Assembly: GCF_963662255.1 (NCBI RefSeq)
Contig: NC_085059.1
Location: 10,139,234 to 10,203,233, forward strand
Length of the DNA: 64,000 bases
Source: Cinclus cinclus
Lineage: Eukaryota > Chordata > Aves > Passeriformes > Cinclidae
Direction: 5' to 3'
Numbering within the stretch: the stretch's first letter is position 1; each line of letters begins with the position of its first letter. The translations under genes and the position numbers were made by a program. Under the pieces are notes generated by a model. It ran no database searches and was not told the DNA's origin. It was given only the letters and a program-made list of their open reading frames with translations. This document shows positions 22,388 through 35,014 of this stretch, in pieces.

Positions 22388-25300
22388 GGAAGTTCTCAAG
22401 GAGGATAAACCACCGTGTCTGCCCTCCATCCCAGATGCCCATCAATGCACAACCAGCACAATCTCCATTAAAACTATTCAGCAAATTTGGAAGTCTACCT
22501 TAAAACCTTCCAACTGATTTAAGGTGTAAGTGATGTATCTACACTCTGCCTGTCATGAATAATTTAACACCTGAAGTATTCTAGCTCCCAAAAATCATAA
22601 CTTTAAACTGTTGTTGAGTAATCCATTCAATCTGGCTGTATGTCTTTTTTTTTCCCCCTGGTCCTATATATATATGAATGTTCCCACACTAATAAGTGCC
22701 CTTAGTCATCAGTACTCTGTGTCTTTAGAGCTAATCTCTCTGTCTCTCTGTGTGTAGAATATTAGTAGGTGTTCTATATAAATAAACTCCCAAAAGAGAA
22801 CCAGATGCTGAACTTCATAGCTGAGTAAACAGAACCACTGAAAGGTGATATAATACACTAGGCATCTGTGAGTCAGCATTAAGATGTGCTCCAAATACTA
22901 TTGCAAACACTGACAGTTTCCAGATATAAAAAACCCAAAGTGCTTTCATTAGCACTGATGGAAATTGCTCCCACGGGTTGTGATTCTCACTAATTCAGAG
23001 CACTTATGCAATTTCAGAGTATGAACTGTTTCAGGCAACTACAATGTTCACTGATTTTTGCACTGCTTGGTAAACTTTCCATTTAAAGGTTTCCCAGCAC
23101 TGGGTTTAGAGCTAAGACTTCAAGTTCACTAGTCTCAAAGAACTCCCAGAATGTTAGATTAGAAAATGCTACTCACGAGATGCCCCCTGCCCTGCTTAAT
23201 GATCTGAGCAAAAAAGCAGAGACAGAAGCAGAGACAGTCTGTTGGGTCAGGGCCCTGATGCACCTTAACACTCATATTCATTAATCTTCTGTTTACATAG
23301 TTGAAAGAGTACGTGCTGCCTGTGAAGTGAGACAGCTTCATAGTCAAGCTGGATACCTGATTCCTGGCCTGACTGTCAGTGGACTATAAATGCACTTCCA
23401 GTGTGGGCATGTGCAAAGCCCCAGTGATCAGAGAGTGACTGGATGTACAGCAGTGACTGCCTGTAAGTGCTGATCACCTTCACTGTTGAGTTTTTTCTGA
23501 CCTGGGGTTAAACTCACCAGGTGAGTTTTACAAAGAGCTCATCCATTCTGGGCCGAATTCTGTATTTTAAGGAAACTTTTACCAAAGTCCTGCTCTGAGT
23601 TTTCATTGTTACCAGCCACCCCTGAGCCATGCAGTCAGTGCTGTGCTGACAAGAGGTTTTGTGCTGCTTTAGTACAAAGGATGCTGAACAGACAGCCAGA
23701 GAAGATTCAGCAGGCAGACTGGCCATAGACAAGCTATGAAACTCTCCCCCTTTTAAAAAATAGTTCAAGCTGGCACAGAAGTCCTGCATTCTATGACTGA
23801 TTGGTTTTATTCCTACAGACTGGTAAAAGCAAAGGAACATCAAGTCCCCTCCAGTGCTGCCGTTACTGTGTCCATCTCCCAGTCTTCAAACAATTGCTTC
23901 TTAATAAGCAAACTTTCCAAAAGACTGAGCCAAGCAATGGGAGGTTACAAATCTACCAATTATTTATCTGAACACACCTTGAGAGCAACATGAATAAAAC
24001 ACTTGCAGACTTAAGCCCTAAAGTAAATTCTAGATAATCATAAAATAAATATTTTCAAGCATGTTGAGTGTATTTGAATGCAGCTACTTTATTGGTGAAA
24101 CACTTGCCAAATTTTTAATGTGACAGATTCTGAAATATGGAAATCCATAGCTTAGGCATGGATGCAGAAGGGTGAGGCAGTGCTGGGTGTTGGGTGTTCT
24201 TTGTTGTTGATTAGTTTCTTTGGATAAATTGTGGGTTGTCAGGCATTTTAAATACAGCTAATAATAGCTGAAGCAGAGAAAATCCTTGATCTTAGTCTGA
24301 AACTTGTTAATCTATTTCTGAAGTATTTTTCAGAGGTTCTGCAATTAAGAGTCTCTTGGACAGTGGCTCATTCTATTATGGATTTTCAAAAGTGCTATCA
24401 GTAAAATATTAATGTCATTTTTAGTTCTGTAATGTGAAAAGCAAAATACAGGAAGTGCAGAGGTAGAATTTTTTTTTTTCTATGATACTGTCATTTAACA
24501 AAGTTTATAGGTAGGATGAGTAGAGGTAGGAGAAAAGATTAAATTCATTTTTCTAACAGGACAAGGTCGAATGCTAGTGAGGATTTAAGCAGTGTGTTTC
24601 ACCCCTGTGGGCTCTGGGAGAGCTCTGGGCAGAGCTGTGCTGCCGACTTGCACAGGAGGGCCACCAGGTGCTTTGGAAAGGTTGGTGGATAATTATGTGG
24701 GTGTGATAATGAGGCAGTGGTTTGGTTCTCAGTGTTCTTGTTCTGACAACAAACACTTGAACCTCGCCTTATGTCAGTGGGCTAAAATTGTGTAGCCAAA
24801 GAACACAGGCATGACCGAGTTTGCAAGAAGTTGATTTTGGTTTGAACTGAGTTTTTGCTTAGCAGTTTCTTCTTTTCATTTAAGGTCAAACAGCATACTA
24901 GTTTCAACACCTCCATAGGAAACATTCAAGGGTCATTTTTCTGTTTCTCTAACCCAACCCATTGGTCTATATAATTTATATCATGGCTTTGCATTTCCTC
25001 TCTCTGATTACAGCCAAGTACATAGGGCATTACTAATCTCTTTGCAGGGATAAAAATGTCCTCTGTTTTTCCTTGTTGCAGGCTTCCAAGCCACATATTT
25101 GGCTTCACTTTGGGGTTTGGATTAACCCAAAAGATCAAAGCAGAAGACATGTAATTTACCACAATCATTTTGACTTGTAGCCAATGTTTAATAAGTTGGG
25201 AATTTCCATGGATGCCGAAGGGATATAGCTTCCCAAATCTCATTAACATTCAGAGGGTCTTGGACTCGCTTCAAGCTTCTTTTACAATCCTATGCTGGAA

Positions 25301-27586
25301 TGGCCCAGCTCTGCTTTCCTTTCTAGATGCGCATTTCTTAGTTTATTTTTTTAATTGACAAATTCTCCATATTTAGAACTTGCACCTCCCTGGATGATAT
25401 TAATGTTGCTGACTCTAAGTAGTGTTGACGGCCCAGTATAATTACACATGACAGCAAATGACCACTTGGGTCAACAAAGGTTACCGAGTAACAGGTGACT
25501 CTTATTTCAGGTGACTCTTATTCCTTCCAAAAATAAGGGAAAAAGGTGGGCCTTAGAAACCTGACTAGAAAATCTTAGGTTTCTGAAAACATTATCAATG
25601 TTTCTTCATGATGTAGTCAGCATGCAGCTAATTAGTGTTCTACTCCGAAGACTACACTAAAGTTTCTGTCTTCCTAAGAAACTTTAAGATCACAGTCAAG
25701 CCTTTTACAAAATATTACTGGATTGTCAACATTTTCAATGGAAGAGTAAGAAGAAAAACACTTTAAAGCTCAGCAAATTATACATATTTAACTGCCAGTG
25801 TTATTAGATCCAGCCCATCTTCCACCACTCTGGGAATAGAAGAGCAATGATAACTTATAATAGTTAGCAATGGTTATTAGTTAATAGATAATTACTAAGT
25901 TCCCCGACTCTTCAATGTTTCCCTAACTTTGTAGATCCTGATTGCTGAAGCAGCACTCTACAGTGACAAGAGTCAAATGTTGTACTCTAATAATTCCTAT
26001 TAATCTGTGTAATTTTGTAAACAAAATCAATATTTCCATCCCTTGTTTAAATATTTAATTTAATAAATGAATTTTAGATAGGAGTATATTAACTTTATAT
26101 GATCATGCTTTTGCTTAAAAAAAGTGCAACTTCTGCCAAGTACCTAGGAAAATGTCTGTGGGAAGACATGGATAAATAGCAAAACCTGAACCAAATGGGA
26201 TTTCCTGTGTTCTTGCTTTGTTTCCATGCTGTAGAGCCCAGTCTAAGTTGTAGCAAACCTGAGAATGAAATCAAAGTGGGTGTTTTCTCAACACCATCTT
26301 CAGTCTTGGAGTGGTGACCGAGAGAGGGAGCCTGAACCACCTCTGCTCCTGATCTAGAGCTTTTAGAGAAGGAGAGTGGATAACAGATAGTGCAAGTGAT
26401 AAGTGATCTATCAGGAAGAAACTCAGGAATTACTTAGGTCAGGAGTTTTACTTCAGTTCTTAGTGTCGCTTGGGTTGGTTTGTGCCTGGGAACATGCAGA
26501 AAAATTGCTGTGAGGTTTTCACAGATTTGCAGGCATAATTTTTTTTTTTTTTAATGAGTGAGACTACAAAATCCTATTCAGTAATTTTGTTTGCCTTGAT
26601 TATATGGCAATGGCCATCAATAAACTCATGATCTGACATTTTCTAACATGGAAGAACAGGAAAGGAATATCTCAAATAGCAACAACTGAAATCCCATCCA
26701 TAAGTCCTGAAGTGAGCTGCATGTTTTTATGTTTTTATAAAGCACCTGTGGAGGTAGTAAAGCAAGTATCTTTGTGACAACGTGGGACAATAATTGAAGA
26801 AAACATCTGTTTTCAGGTGAAGCGTTTTCATTCTTTAACAATGTCAGTCAGGGTTATAGTTTCATTGTCACTCAAGTATGAACAGAAACAAAGTGCACAT
26901 CAAGAATAGTAAAATGTCTTGAACTTCTCAGAAGCCTTTTGTTTTTAATTTTAGTAAAGGAACTTCAAAAATGCTTTTACAATCCTAAACTAAAATATGA
27001 TTAAGACTGGGAATTGCAGTTGCCCCTTCTGTAACCTTTGGCGTTCTCCCCAGTACTCTTTTTTTTTTTTTCAAATGTACTCTATTTTATGTACTCAATA
27101 TTTTTCCTGTAATAATACATTTTCCTTATCTTCTAATTAAGCACTGCTCCCAGCACACTTATGACTGCACACTCACATCTGTTCTGGCTTCTCATCATCA
27201 TTCCAGCGAGGGACTTCTCCTGCAGTTGGCATAGGTGAGGCTGTGATCTTGCTTAAGCTGTCTGCTGCTGCCTTTTGCTGTCTTTCACAAGTCTACCAGT
27301 TTCCAGTTCAGCTAAAGCAGAAATCCAAGCAGACAGCTGCTAGCAATTCTTCCTAATTGAATTTGAGAGTGGTTTCAACAGGTAGATAGTACCAAAATTT
27401 CTTAAATCCCTTCAGTTTTAAAAACTTGCATTAGAACAATTCCTTAAGATTTCAGTTCTGCATGAAGTACAAGAGCACTTTGTAGCCTTTAATGTTCAGA
27501 CATCTCATGTCTTCCCTTGCAATCACTCACTTCCCTTTCTCCTGTGACCTCTTGTCAGACACTGAAATTGTTTATGCCTTGAACAC
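22388..27586. other. Non-coding stretch with small tandem duplications
   Basis: AT-rich sequence without a recognisable exon. It contains a 12-bp tandem duplication at 23214-23237, a 16-bp one at 25492-25522, T runs at about 24472-24480, 26540-26551 and 27059-27071, and a short (AT)n near 22667-22675. Confidence 0.5.
25492..25522 (+). repeat. Tandem duplication of a 16-bp unit
   Basis: The unit caggtgactcttattt (25492-25507) is followed at once by caggtgactcttatt (25508-25522). The near identity indicates a recent slippage or repair event. Confidence 0.9.
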
Positions 27587-28215
27587 TGTTATGAAGGAGT
27601 TTTGCCCATTATAGCAAAAACTGCATGAAGAAGCAACAGCCACAAAAACCCACCTGTCTTTGAAGATGCCTGACTGGAACTTTGGACTGTGAATTAAGCC
27701 ACCTAGATAAGATAAAGAGGACACTGTTGTTCAATCATCTGAATTCTAGGGAGAAGACAGCAGGGCTGATGAAAATGAATGCAATCACAAGAAAGCCAAA
27801 CACAGCAGAAAATCATCCCTGTGTGTCTTTGGGGTGGGGGAGATCACAGCCCACAGAGGACAGGTTTGCACAGACTCCCCCCAGACTGGGCAGGGAAGAG
27901 GCTTTGAGTGTATGGCATAACCTCAGGTCAAAGGCAGTGAGCACCCATCCCTCCCTCACACACAGCTGTGAAATCCCAACCCCGCAGGTCACATCCACAG
28001 GACGTGCACATGGGAGGCAGCTGAGGGGGTGTCATCATCCATCAGAGACCCCCAGAAATGCCCTCTGGAGTCATTCCTGAGGCCTTGCAGTACAGGACTG
28101 CACGTGACACAAAGCGATGCAACAGACCCAGAGTCTGCTGCCAAAGGCTGTGTCAAACTGCATCTCTACCCCACAGGGCAAGGTAGAAGCTGGGCACTCC
28201 CACCTGGCCTGACCA

Positions 28216-28223
28216 TATATTAA
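28216..28223 (+). promoter_or_regulatory. TATA-like element of the third LTR type
   Basis: tatattaa lies about 190 bp before AATAAA and at the junction from mixed-composition U3 to the R region. Confidence 0.45.
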
Positions 28224-28403
28224 GCCATCGGATTCTGTGCTTTTTGGAGGAAACTCACCACCAAGACCATCTGGAGAGGATCAACAGAACATCATTGGGA
28301 TGCACGGAATTGTGATATTTTCTTTAATTTGTCTCTGTCACTCACTTTCTGTCTCCCCACCTCTTTTCTATTTCTTTTTTTCTCTCTCTCATATGTACTA
28401 TCA

Positions 28404-28409
28404 AATAAA
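28404..28409 (+). terminator. Polyadenylation signal of the third LTR type
   Basis: AATAAA in 'tatcaaataaaatct', about 90 bp before the LTR's 3' edge and after a pyrimidine-rich block. Confidence 0.65.
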
Positions 28410-28499
28410 ATCTATACTACTCACTTTGGCATATGATCTTATTTGCACCTTAACTCAGGCAGAGGCATTTCTAATAACTTTAAAAGCTGGACCATAACA

Positions 28500-31400
28500 C
28501 CTCTGATGTGTTGAAGTAACCTCTGAGATTTCACCCAAAAGTAACAAAACAATGTAAAACAACCCAAAATGAAAATATTTTTATTCATTGTCATAATCTT
28601 TAGCCTTAAATTTGTATAACCAGTGCTGATAATCTTACTGTTTGGTTTTATAATGACACCTCATACTTTGTACTTTTTGACAACCCTCCATTCTCTTATA
28701 AATCTGTTTTGTTGACAGTCATTGCTGGCTTTTTAATGTTGTCATTTGTGCAGGTCTTTATTTGGTGTTAATCCACATTAAATGGTTATAGTGTAAGAAA
28801 CCAGTCCACAAAGCTTAATACGAGTTTCAAGAATGAAAAAAAAAGTTTAAGTCCTTTGAAGAGATCATTAATAAGAAATTGGTTTAAAAAGAAAGTGAAA
28901 ACATCTCCGGTCCAATGTTATTTTGCAGACGTGGTGGATATTGTTAGGTTGGTAGAACTGGATAATTTATTTCCAAGTCACAGAAATATTTTCAGAAGAG
29001 GAGGATGTTTAAACTTTCACTGTGCTACATGCCATAGATATCCTTTTCTCTCTCTTTACTCCCCTTCAACCCTTCTATAGTCTTTGTGGCTTCATCTTTT
29101 CCCTTCTCTTTAATGTTTACCTATATTTATCTCTAGGTAATGATTCCTGCAATGCCTCTGGGTTTTTTTGAATGCTGTTCTATTTCCCCTCCTTTCTCTT
29201 CTCTCGTGTTCAGCAATCATCAGGCAAGTGCTCCAAGGTGACAGCAGGAAACTTTTGCTTGAAAAAGCAGCAGCAATAGAGCAGTTGGTGTGGTTGAACA
29301 CAGCTGGTCTTGAAAGGGAGCCACCATGAAAGATCTGATTGGGACTTTGAAAATTCAAAAAGAAATAGCTCTGTGCTTCATACATAAGTGACAAAGGCCT
29401 GTGCAGGGACTCATGACATAATGGCCAAAATGTGAGAAATGGGCAGTCTGAAGTGGTTTCTTTTATAATGGTTTCATCAGCTAGTGAGCCGAAAGTGTTT
29501 CTTGTTAGCATCTCATGTAATATTTCTTGCCTCCAAGTAATCTCATCAGTGCCAGCCTCCTGCTATCTGACTCTATTTCCTATGCTGGGAAGGGGGTAGA
29601 GATCTTCTCCTGCATTCATCTCTCCTGTGTAGTAACTCAGTGAACTCATGGCACTAAGACAGAGTTGCCCAGCACATCTTCATGACAGTGTTTACACAAA
29701 TGGATCTGTTTGAAGCAAATGGCTTCTCAAAAGTCACTTGAAGACCCTCCCCTGAATGCATCGCAGACTGCTGACATAACTCATTCTTTAAATGTCCTGT
29801 TCATGTCAGGATGTGTGCAGGAGGTGGGGGTCTGCAAGCAGTCTTTTTCTCAGAAATTCCAGTTGTCCTTATTATCAAATCTATTGGGGTTGTTCACATC
29901 TTTAAACATGGAAAGAGTCATAGCTTCCTTGGGAGTTTTATTCTCTTGCCAGAAGGCTGCAGGCATAGCAGAGGAATGCTTTTAGACATGACCTTTTATT
30001 GCACCAGAGATAATAGTATGATGTTTGTTAATTCACTGTTGTGATGTTTTAGGTAAATGTGATGAGTGGAGAGGCAAGAAATTTATTTGGTAATGTCATC
30101 CTGTGTAAAAACAAAAATATTATAAGGAAATGCTTTGTTATCATTACTCACAGTGGTGGCTTTATAGTTTTCAGAATACCAGCAATATGTCAAATGCTTT
30201 CAGAAGAACTCTAAGAACAGCTCTTTCCTCAAATAATTCAGTCATAGCAGGCTGTCACCTGCTGGTGTGCATGTGCATTTTCCATTTTATTGCCCTTTTT
30301 CACAAAGAAGAAAAAAAGAAAAGCATCAGAAATTCTCTCTCGTCAAATGAAGAGGAAAAAAAAACAGGAGAGGAGGACTGCAACATGAGTAGGGAGTTGT
30401 TATTTATATGATTCGTTGAGGGTAAAGTTTGGATGATTACCTTGACTGTTGCAAAGCTTTGCATGTCAGCCTTGATCCATAATGAGAATTTGTTGGTAGC
30501 TCTCCAGAGGGAGAATTGTTTTGAATTCTTGCATTGAATTTCGGAGTGTGCTGTTCCTGTTTGAGAGAATGAGTAGCAGTTCATTGTGGGCATACGTGTT
30601 GAGCTGTAACCAAAGCCTGCAGTGCTGGGGCAGCAAGAAGAGTCCCCTGCATCTGTGCCCATGTGGAGCCTGGCCATGTCACTGCATGGCAGGTACCAGC
30701 CCATCTCTTCATGATCATTCTGAGAACACATGCATCCCTTCCAACATATCATGACTGATTCTTCTGTGAGGCTTAAATATTGCAGTACAGCCTTCCTGTC
30801 ACATATTTTAGGGGAAAAAAAACCCTGCTCAGCTCTCTTAAATCATCTAATCTAACCCATTTGTTTAATTCTGCCAGATTTTCCTTTCTTTGTTGCAACC
30901 CTAGAGCTGTACTTCAAATTTTCAGTGTTTTACTACATATATTTCTTTCTGAAGATTGGCATTATAATAACACTGTGTTCTAAAAATAAGTTGGAAAACT
31001 TCAACTTGGCTCTTAATTGAAGATTTACTGATTATCCATCAGAATTCCTTTTGCTAAAAATATAAATTAGATCTCACTGGGTAAATTTCAACCTTTTCTA
31101 GTCTTTCCTTCTAATTTCTGTATTGATTTGAATTAATTGTTATTCCAGGATTGCAAGCTCTTCCCTATGACTGTCTAATGACTTTTACCAATGGTCTATC
31201 ACACTTGCTTGGAATTTTAATGATTCAGGAGATGGAGAGTTTCAGCAGTCATTGCTGCCTAGAAAGGAAATTGGTTTTCATTTCATTTAAAAGTTATTGA
31301 ATGTGCTGTTCTTTCTAAACATCAAAAAAATCTGAATTTGCTGTTGATGTTTTTTTTTTTAAGCTTACTTTTTCAATGTCTTGACAAAGTCACATTTTGA

Positions 31401-34400
31401 CCTGAGCAGTATCCTGAATAGTCTCAGAGGTCTTGGTTGGAATCAAGAACTGACCTGGTTTACCTAATAGTTTTCTTGATTTTATGAGTGATTTTCCACA
31501 CATACCTTATCTCTCCTTTTACCATGGAAACCAGTTTTGAATAGTCAGGTGAGGGGGGGGGGGGAATGAAACATTTTCTCTTCTCGTACTTTGAGGAATG
31601 CCCTTCCCACTCGTGCTCTGTTACCTGTGTAACTTCCAGCCTCCCAGAGAACAGCTTGAGTGTTCTCTGGGGACATGACTTCCCATAATAAGGTTATTGT
31701 TTCCTGAAATCTGTAATGTAATGCAAATATAACCTCCTGACATCGTATAATTTGATTGCTCAGCCAACTCTCTTTGAGACAGGATTTTGTTCCAGTAGTG
31801 GATGAAATAGTGAATTGCAGTTCAGAAGTAAATTTGTGTGGCTGAAGCAGTGAGTTCAGCCATCAGCTGCTGGGGCGGCTTGTGCCTCTGCTTCTGTTGG
31901 CAAAATGGGAGAAACATTTCTGACACACTGGATATTGTGAAAACTCATAAGGAAATGTTGCAAGTCCCTTGGACCAGTGGTGATTAGTTTAAAAAAACAT
32001 AGTCACTTTGACACACAAGCACTTTCAGAGAGCCCATAATTGAGGCACTTTTTTTTTTTTCCCCCCCAAGCAGTACACAGCAGATTTTGTGGGGACTGAA
32101 GATTCAAGTTCTGTTTGCTCACATAAAAGTGTGGGCTAACAAAAACCCCATGTTTCTTTTTCTTAAGAAAGCAGATGAACAAAAGAGGAGAGAGCAAGTG
32201 GGGCAGGAAAGATGGAGAGAGAAAAGCTAGACACGAATGTCAGATGGGAGGAGACCTTGGGAAGACTGAGGTGGGTAACATGGCATTTTTTCCAAGGCAG
32301 ATTTAGGATTGCTGTCTTAAGTGCAGTGTTATATTTCACCAAAATTCAGAACTTCAGCTAATCACCTTTGAATGTTTATTGCAAATGCAGTATATCTCAG
32401 TTCTGGGAGTAATAGTAATAGAGCTTGTAAGTAGGAAGAATTTTTGTATGTCTTACATTTCTGGGGTCTTCATCCTCTCTTGTTCACAGAACAATGAAAA
32501 TGTTTTTGCAGAAAAAAAGCCTGAATATCTTGGCATAATTTTCAAAACTGGTAAATTCACTGAGGAGTTATTCTTTATATCAAGTTACAAATATCTTCTG
32601 GCTGACTCCAAGTGATAATCTCAGTAAATTGAAAATTTAGTGTCATTAAGAGTTTAATTCCTAAGATTTATCACAAAAGCTGTATGCACAATTAGGGTAG
32701 GTACGAGTAATCTGCCTGGTATAGTTGCTTCCATTTAGTGAATTTCAGTGGTGTTTTCATGCAGCCTTTTAATTAAGTTAATATAAAACTCAGTTTCTAG
32801 GGCAAGTGAGGATTTATGTGCCAGTATTTCACAGCATTTGCTCTTGAGACAGGTGACTGACGGCTTAAACTGACTGAAAAAGTTTCTTCTTTTTCTGTGT
32901 GACAGTTCATTAACAGATTATACACAGAAACATCCTTACCTAAAAATCAGATTTATCAACAAATACGTCAAACATACATTTAATCCCATTCACTCGATGA
33001 ACACAAATAATCCAAAAAGGTGATTAATTATTGTCACTTGCTTTATCTTGCATGATCAAACTATAATCTATAAGAGCTATTAGTCTTTCCAGTTAGAGAT
33101 TTATAGACCTTGGTCATGGAGTAATAGCCAATATGCACATAAAAATGAGTTTGAAAAGCCTTTGCTTTTACATTCATGTGTCCTTGAGACACAGCTACCA
33201 AATTGGATTTCATATAATGAAACAAAATGGATTATAATAATCTTAAATCAAAGAAATCAGAGGAGGAAATGGGTTTATTAAACTAGTGATTGATTTCTTT
33301 TTCCACCTATGTAATACTGGAAATCCGGCTACTCAGCATTTTTAAAACTGTGAATGCAAAACAGGCTTTTCAACAGGTCTTCACTTAAGATCTCTCACCC
33401 TGTACTGGTTTAGGTCTTGCTCTGCAGTGTGTCAGGGTCAACCCTGTGGCTTGCACACAGCTCAGATCTGGCTGATTCCAGAGCTCTGTGTACTGTATTC
33501 ATTGCTGTCACAGTGATTTGTACAAGTTACAATTCCAGCTTCCAGTTAGTAACTTACTTAGAACTAGTTGTTCAGTTCTGTGACTTTAAAATTTGTCTCC
33601 CCTGAAATTTAAATAATGTGAAAAAGTTAAACTTTTTAACTTAAGGCTGCCTTACTTCATAATCATAGATAAATGAAAAGTTCAATTTTGGGGAGGGCTG
33701 CTGTTGCCTGGCAGACTCAAGTTAATACTTATATATTCACATTAATAGTTATATTGAATTGCTAACTGGTTTTATTGTCTTTGAGGAATCTCCTTTCTGG
33801 ATTCCCAGGTGACCCCTAATTCCTAATACAGAGAGCTACAAGAAACTCTGCAATAATAAGAGGTAGGAAAAGGTTTTCACCTACCCCAGCCACAAAAGTA
33901 CTAGCTGTGGCTTAGTTTTAGGATTAAAGGCTTGGTATTTATAGGTAAGGGGGTTGACAAAACTTAAATTCTCGAAGTTAAGAGATGCACAAATCACCTG
34001 GGAGCAGAACAATTCCGATGTTCTTAAAATATTCTCAGCCCGGCTTTGTGCATTTTAATAAAACAAGGTAAATTATGGTTCATACAATGTGCCTGAAGCC
34101 TCTGCTTTGTTTGACAGGAATTATGATATTTTGACTGTTGAAGTTTCATTTTGACTCCACAGGTGGGAGATTAGTACACTGAGAAAATATTTATAGGATT
34201 TCCCTCCTTTTTAATGCACTGTGGTAGACAGTTGGCAAACTGCTGTTACCTTAATCCTTCCACTGCAGATAGTAAATCAAGTATAGAATGGAATCTGTAT
34301 AGGAGCAAATTAATTTCATCCTATCTCTGTGTGATGGCAGTGGCATTGCTCTGTGAGAGTATGTGAGGTCAAGGCAATTAAAAAGTCCTAATTTTGGTGG

Positions 34401-34896
34401 ACTTTTATTTATACATTATTTATTAGAATTATATACTTGGAGATATTTAAAGCTGTCTTTTGGCTTATCATTATAACTTTAAAGTGGAGATTTTCCACTG
34501 AAATGATAAATATTAACTTTTTTGAAGTAAGAAACTTGAAGTTTTTTGCAGATAAGAGGCTTATAATGTAGTTGGATCTAATGTCCCACTGTGTTTCAAG
34601 TCATGAAATTATGCAAACATCAACAGGTTGTTCTAGTTTACTAACAAATGAACAGCTAAATTAAGTCACTAATCAGGCAAACAATAAATTTAGTTTTCTT
34701 TTCAAAATGTTGTTATAATTAGCTATAATACATCAACTGAATGTTTCATCTCCCTTCAACTGACAGCACTTTTTTTCCTCTTTACATATACAAACTAATT
34801 TAAATTCTATTTTTATTTTAATATGGTTTTGTTTTGCTTTTGCTATCTGCTGCCTCAACAAAATGCTATCACTGTTGTTTTTTGTTTTTTTTTTTC
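28500..34896. other. Non-coding stretch
   Basis: About 6.4 kb of AT-rich sequence without recognisable exons. It contains a G12 run (31553-31564), a purine-rich patch (30305-30375), a T run followed by C7 (32050-32068), and no repeat family that I can name. Confidence 0.5.
31553..31564 (+). repeat. Homopolymer run of 12 G
   Basis: Third long plus-strand G run, in 'caggtga' + G12 + 'aatgaaac'. Confidence 0.9.
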
Positions 34897-35014
34897 TTGA
34901 GAGAGTTCAAGAAGTGTTTGGACAATGCTCTCAGGCACATGGTATAATTTTGGGGCTGTCCTGTGCAGGGCCAGGAATTGTGTCCCTTCCTACTCAGGAT
35001 ATTCTATGATTTTC
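34897..35014 (+). mobile_element. CR1 LINE, 3' end fragment with internal deletion
   Basis: 'gttcaagaagtgtttggaca' (34905-34924), 'ctctcaggcacatggtataa', 'ggggctgtcctgtgcagggc' and 'ctactcaggatattctatga' follow the order of a CR1 3' UTR. Between 'ggccaggaattg' and 'tgtcccttcc' the usual block that includes 'gatgatcc' (present in the 16290-16428 copy at about 16384) is missing, a deletion of roughly 20 bp. A T/G-rich tract (34876-34896) lies immediately 5', as it does for the other copy. Truncated and inactive. Confidence 0.9.

Larger units (their letters stand above)
27587..28499 (+). mobile_element. LTR of an endogenous retrovirus, third type (913 bp)
   Basis: The element opens with TGTTATG at 27587 and closes with CATAACA at 28499, a perfect 7-bp terminal inverted repeat. 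Promoter and polyadenylation signals fit the plus strand: a TATA-like tatattaa at 28216-28223, AATAAA at 28404-28409, and a T/C-rich R/U5 between. The segment 'ctgtgctttttggaggaaac' (about 28234-28253) to the end resembles an LTR family I recall from songbird genomes. The reading frame of 132 codons at 27682-28080 lies in U3 and is not a gene. Flanking bases (aacac and cctct) do not form a duplication, so the insertion has been altered or the flank has changed. No primer-binding site follows. Confidence 0.75.

Noticed and set aside
27682..28080. 132-codon open frame, plus strand
   Set aside because: It lies wholly in U3 of the LTR at 27587-28499, has no recognisable domain, and needs no coding explanation.
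30300..30752. 150-codon frame, minus strand, the longest in the window
   Set aside because: No domain, low-complexity start, no splice or conservation evidence; this length is expected by chance somewhere in 64 kb on both strands.
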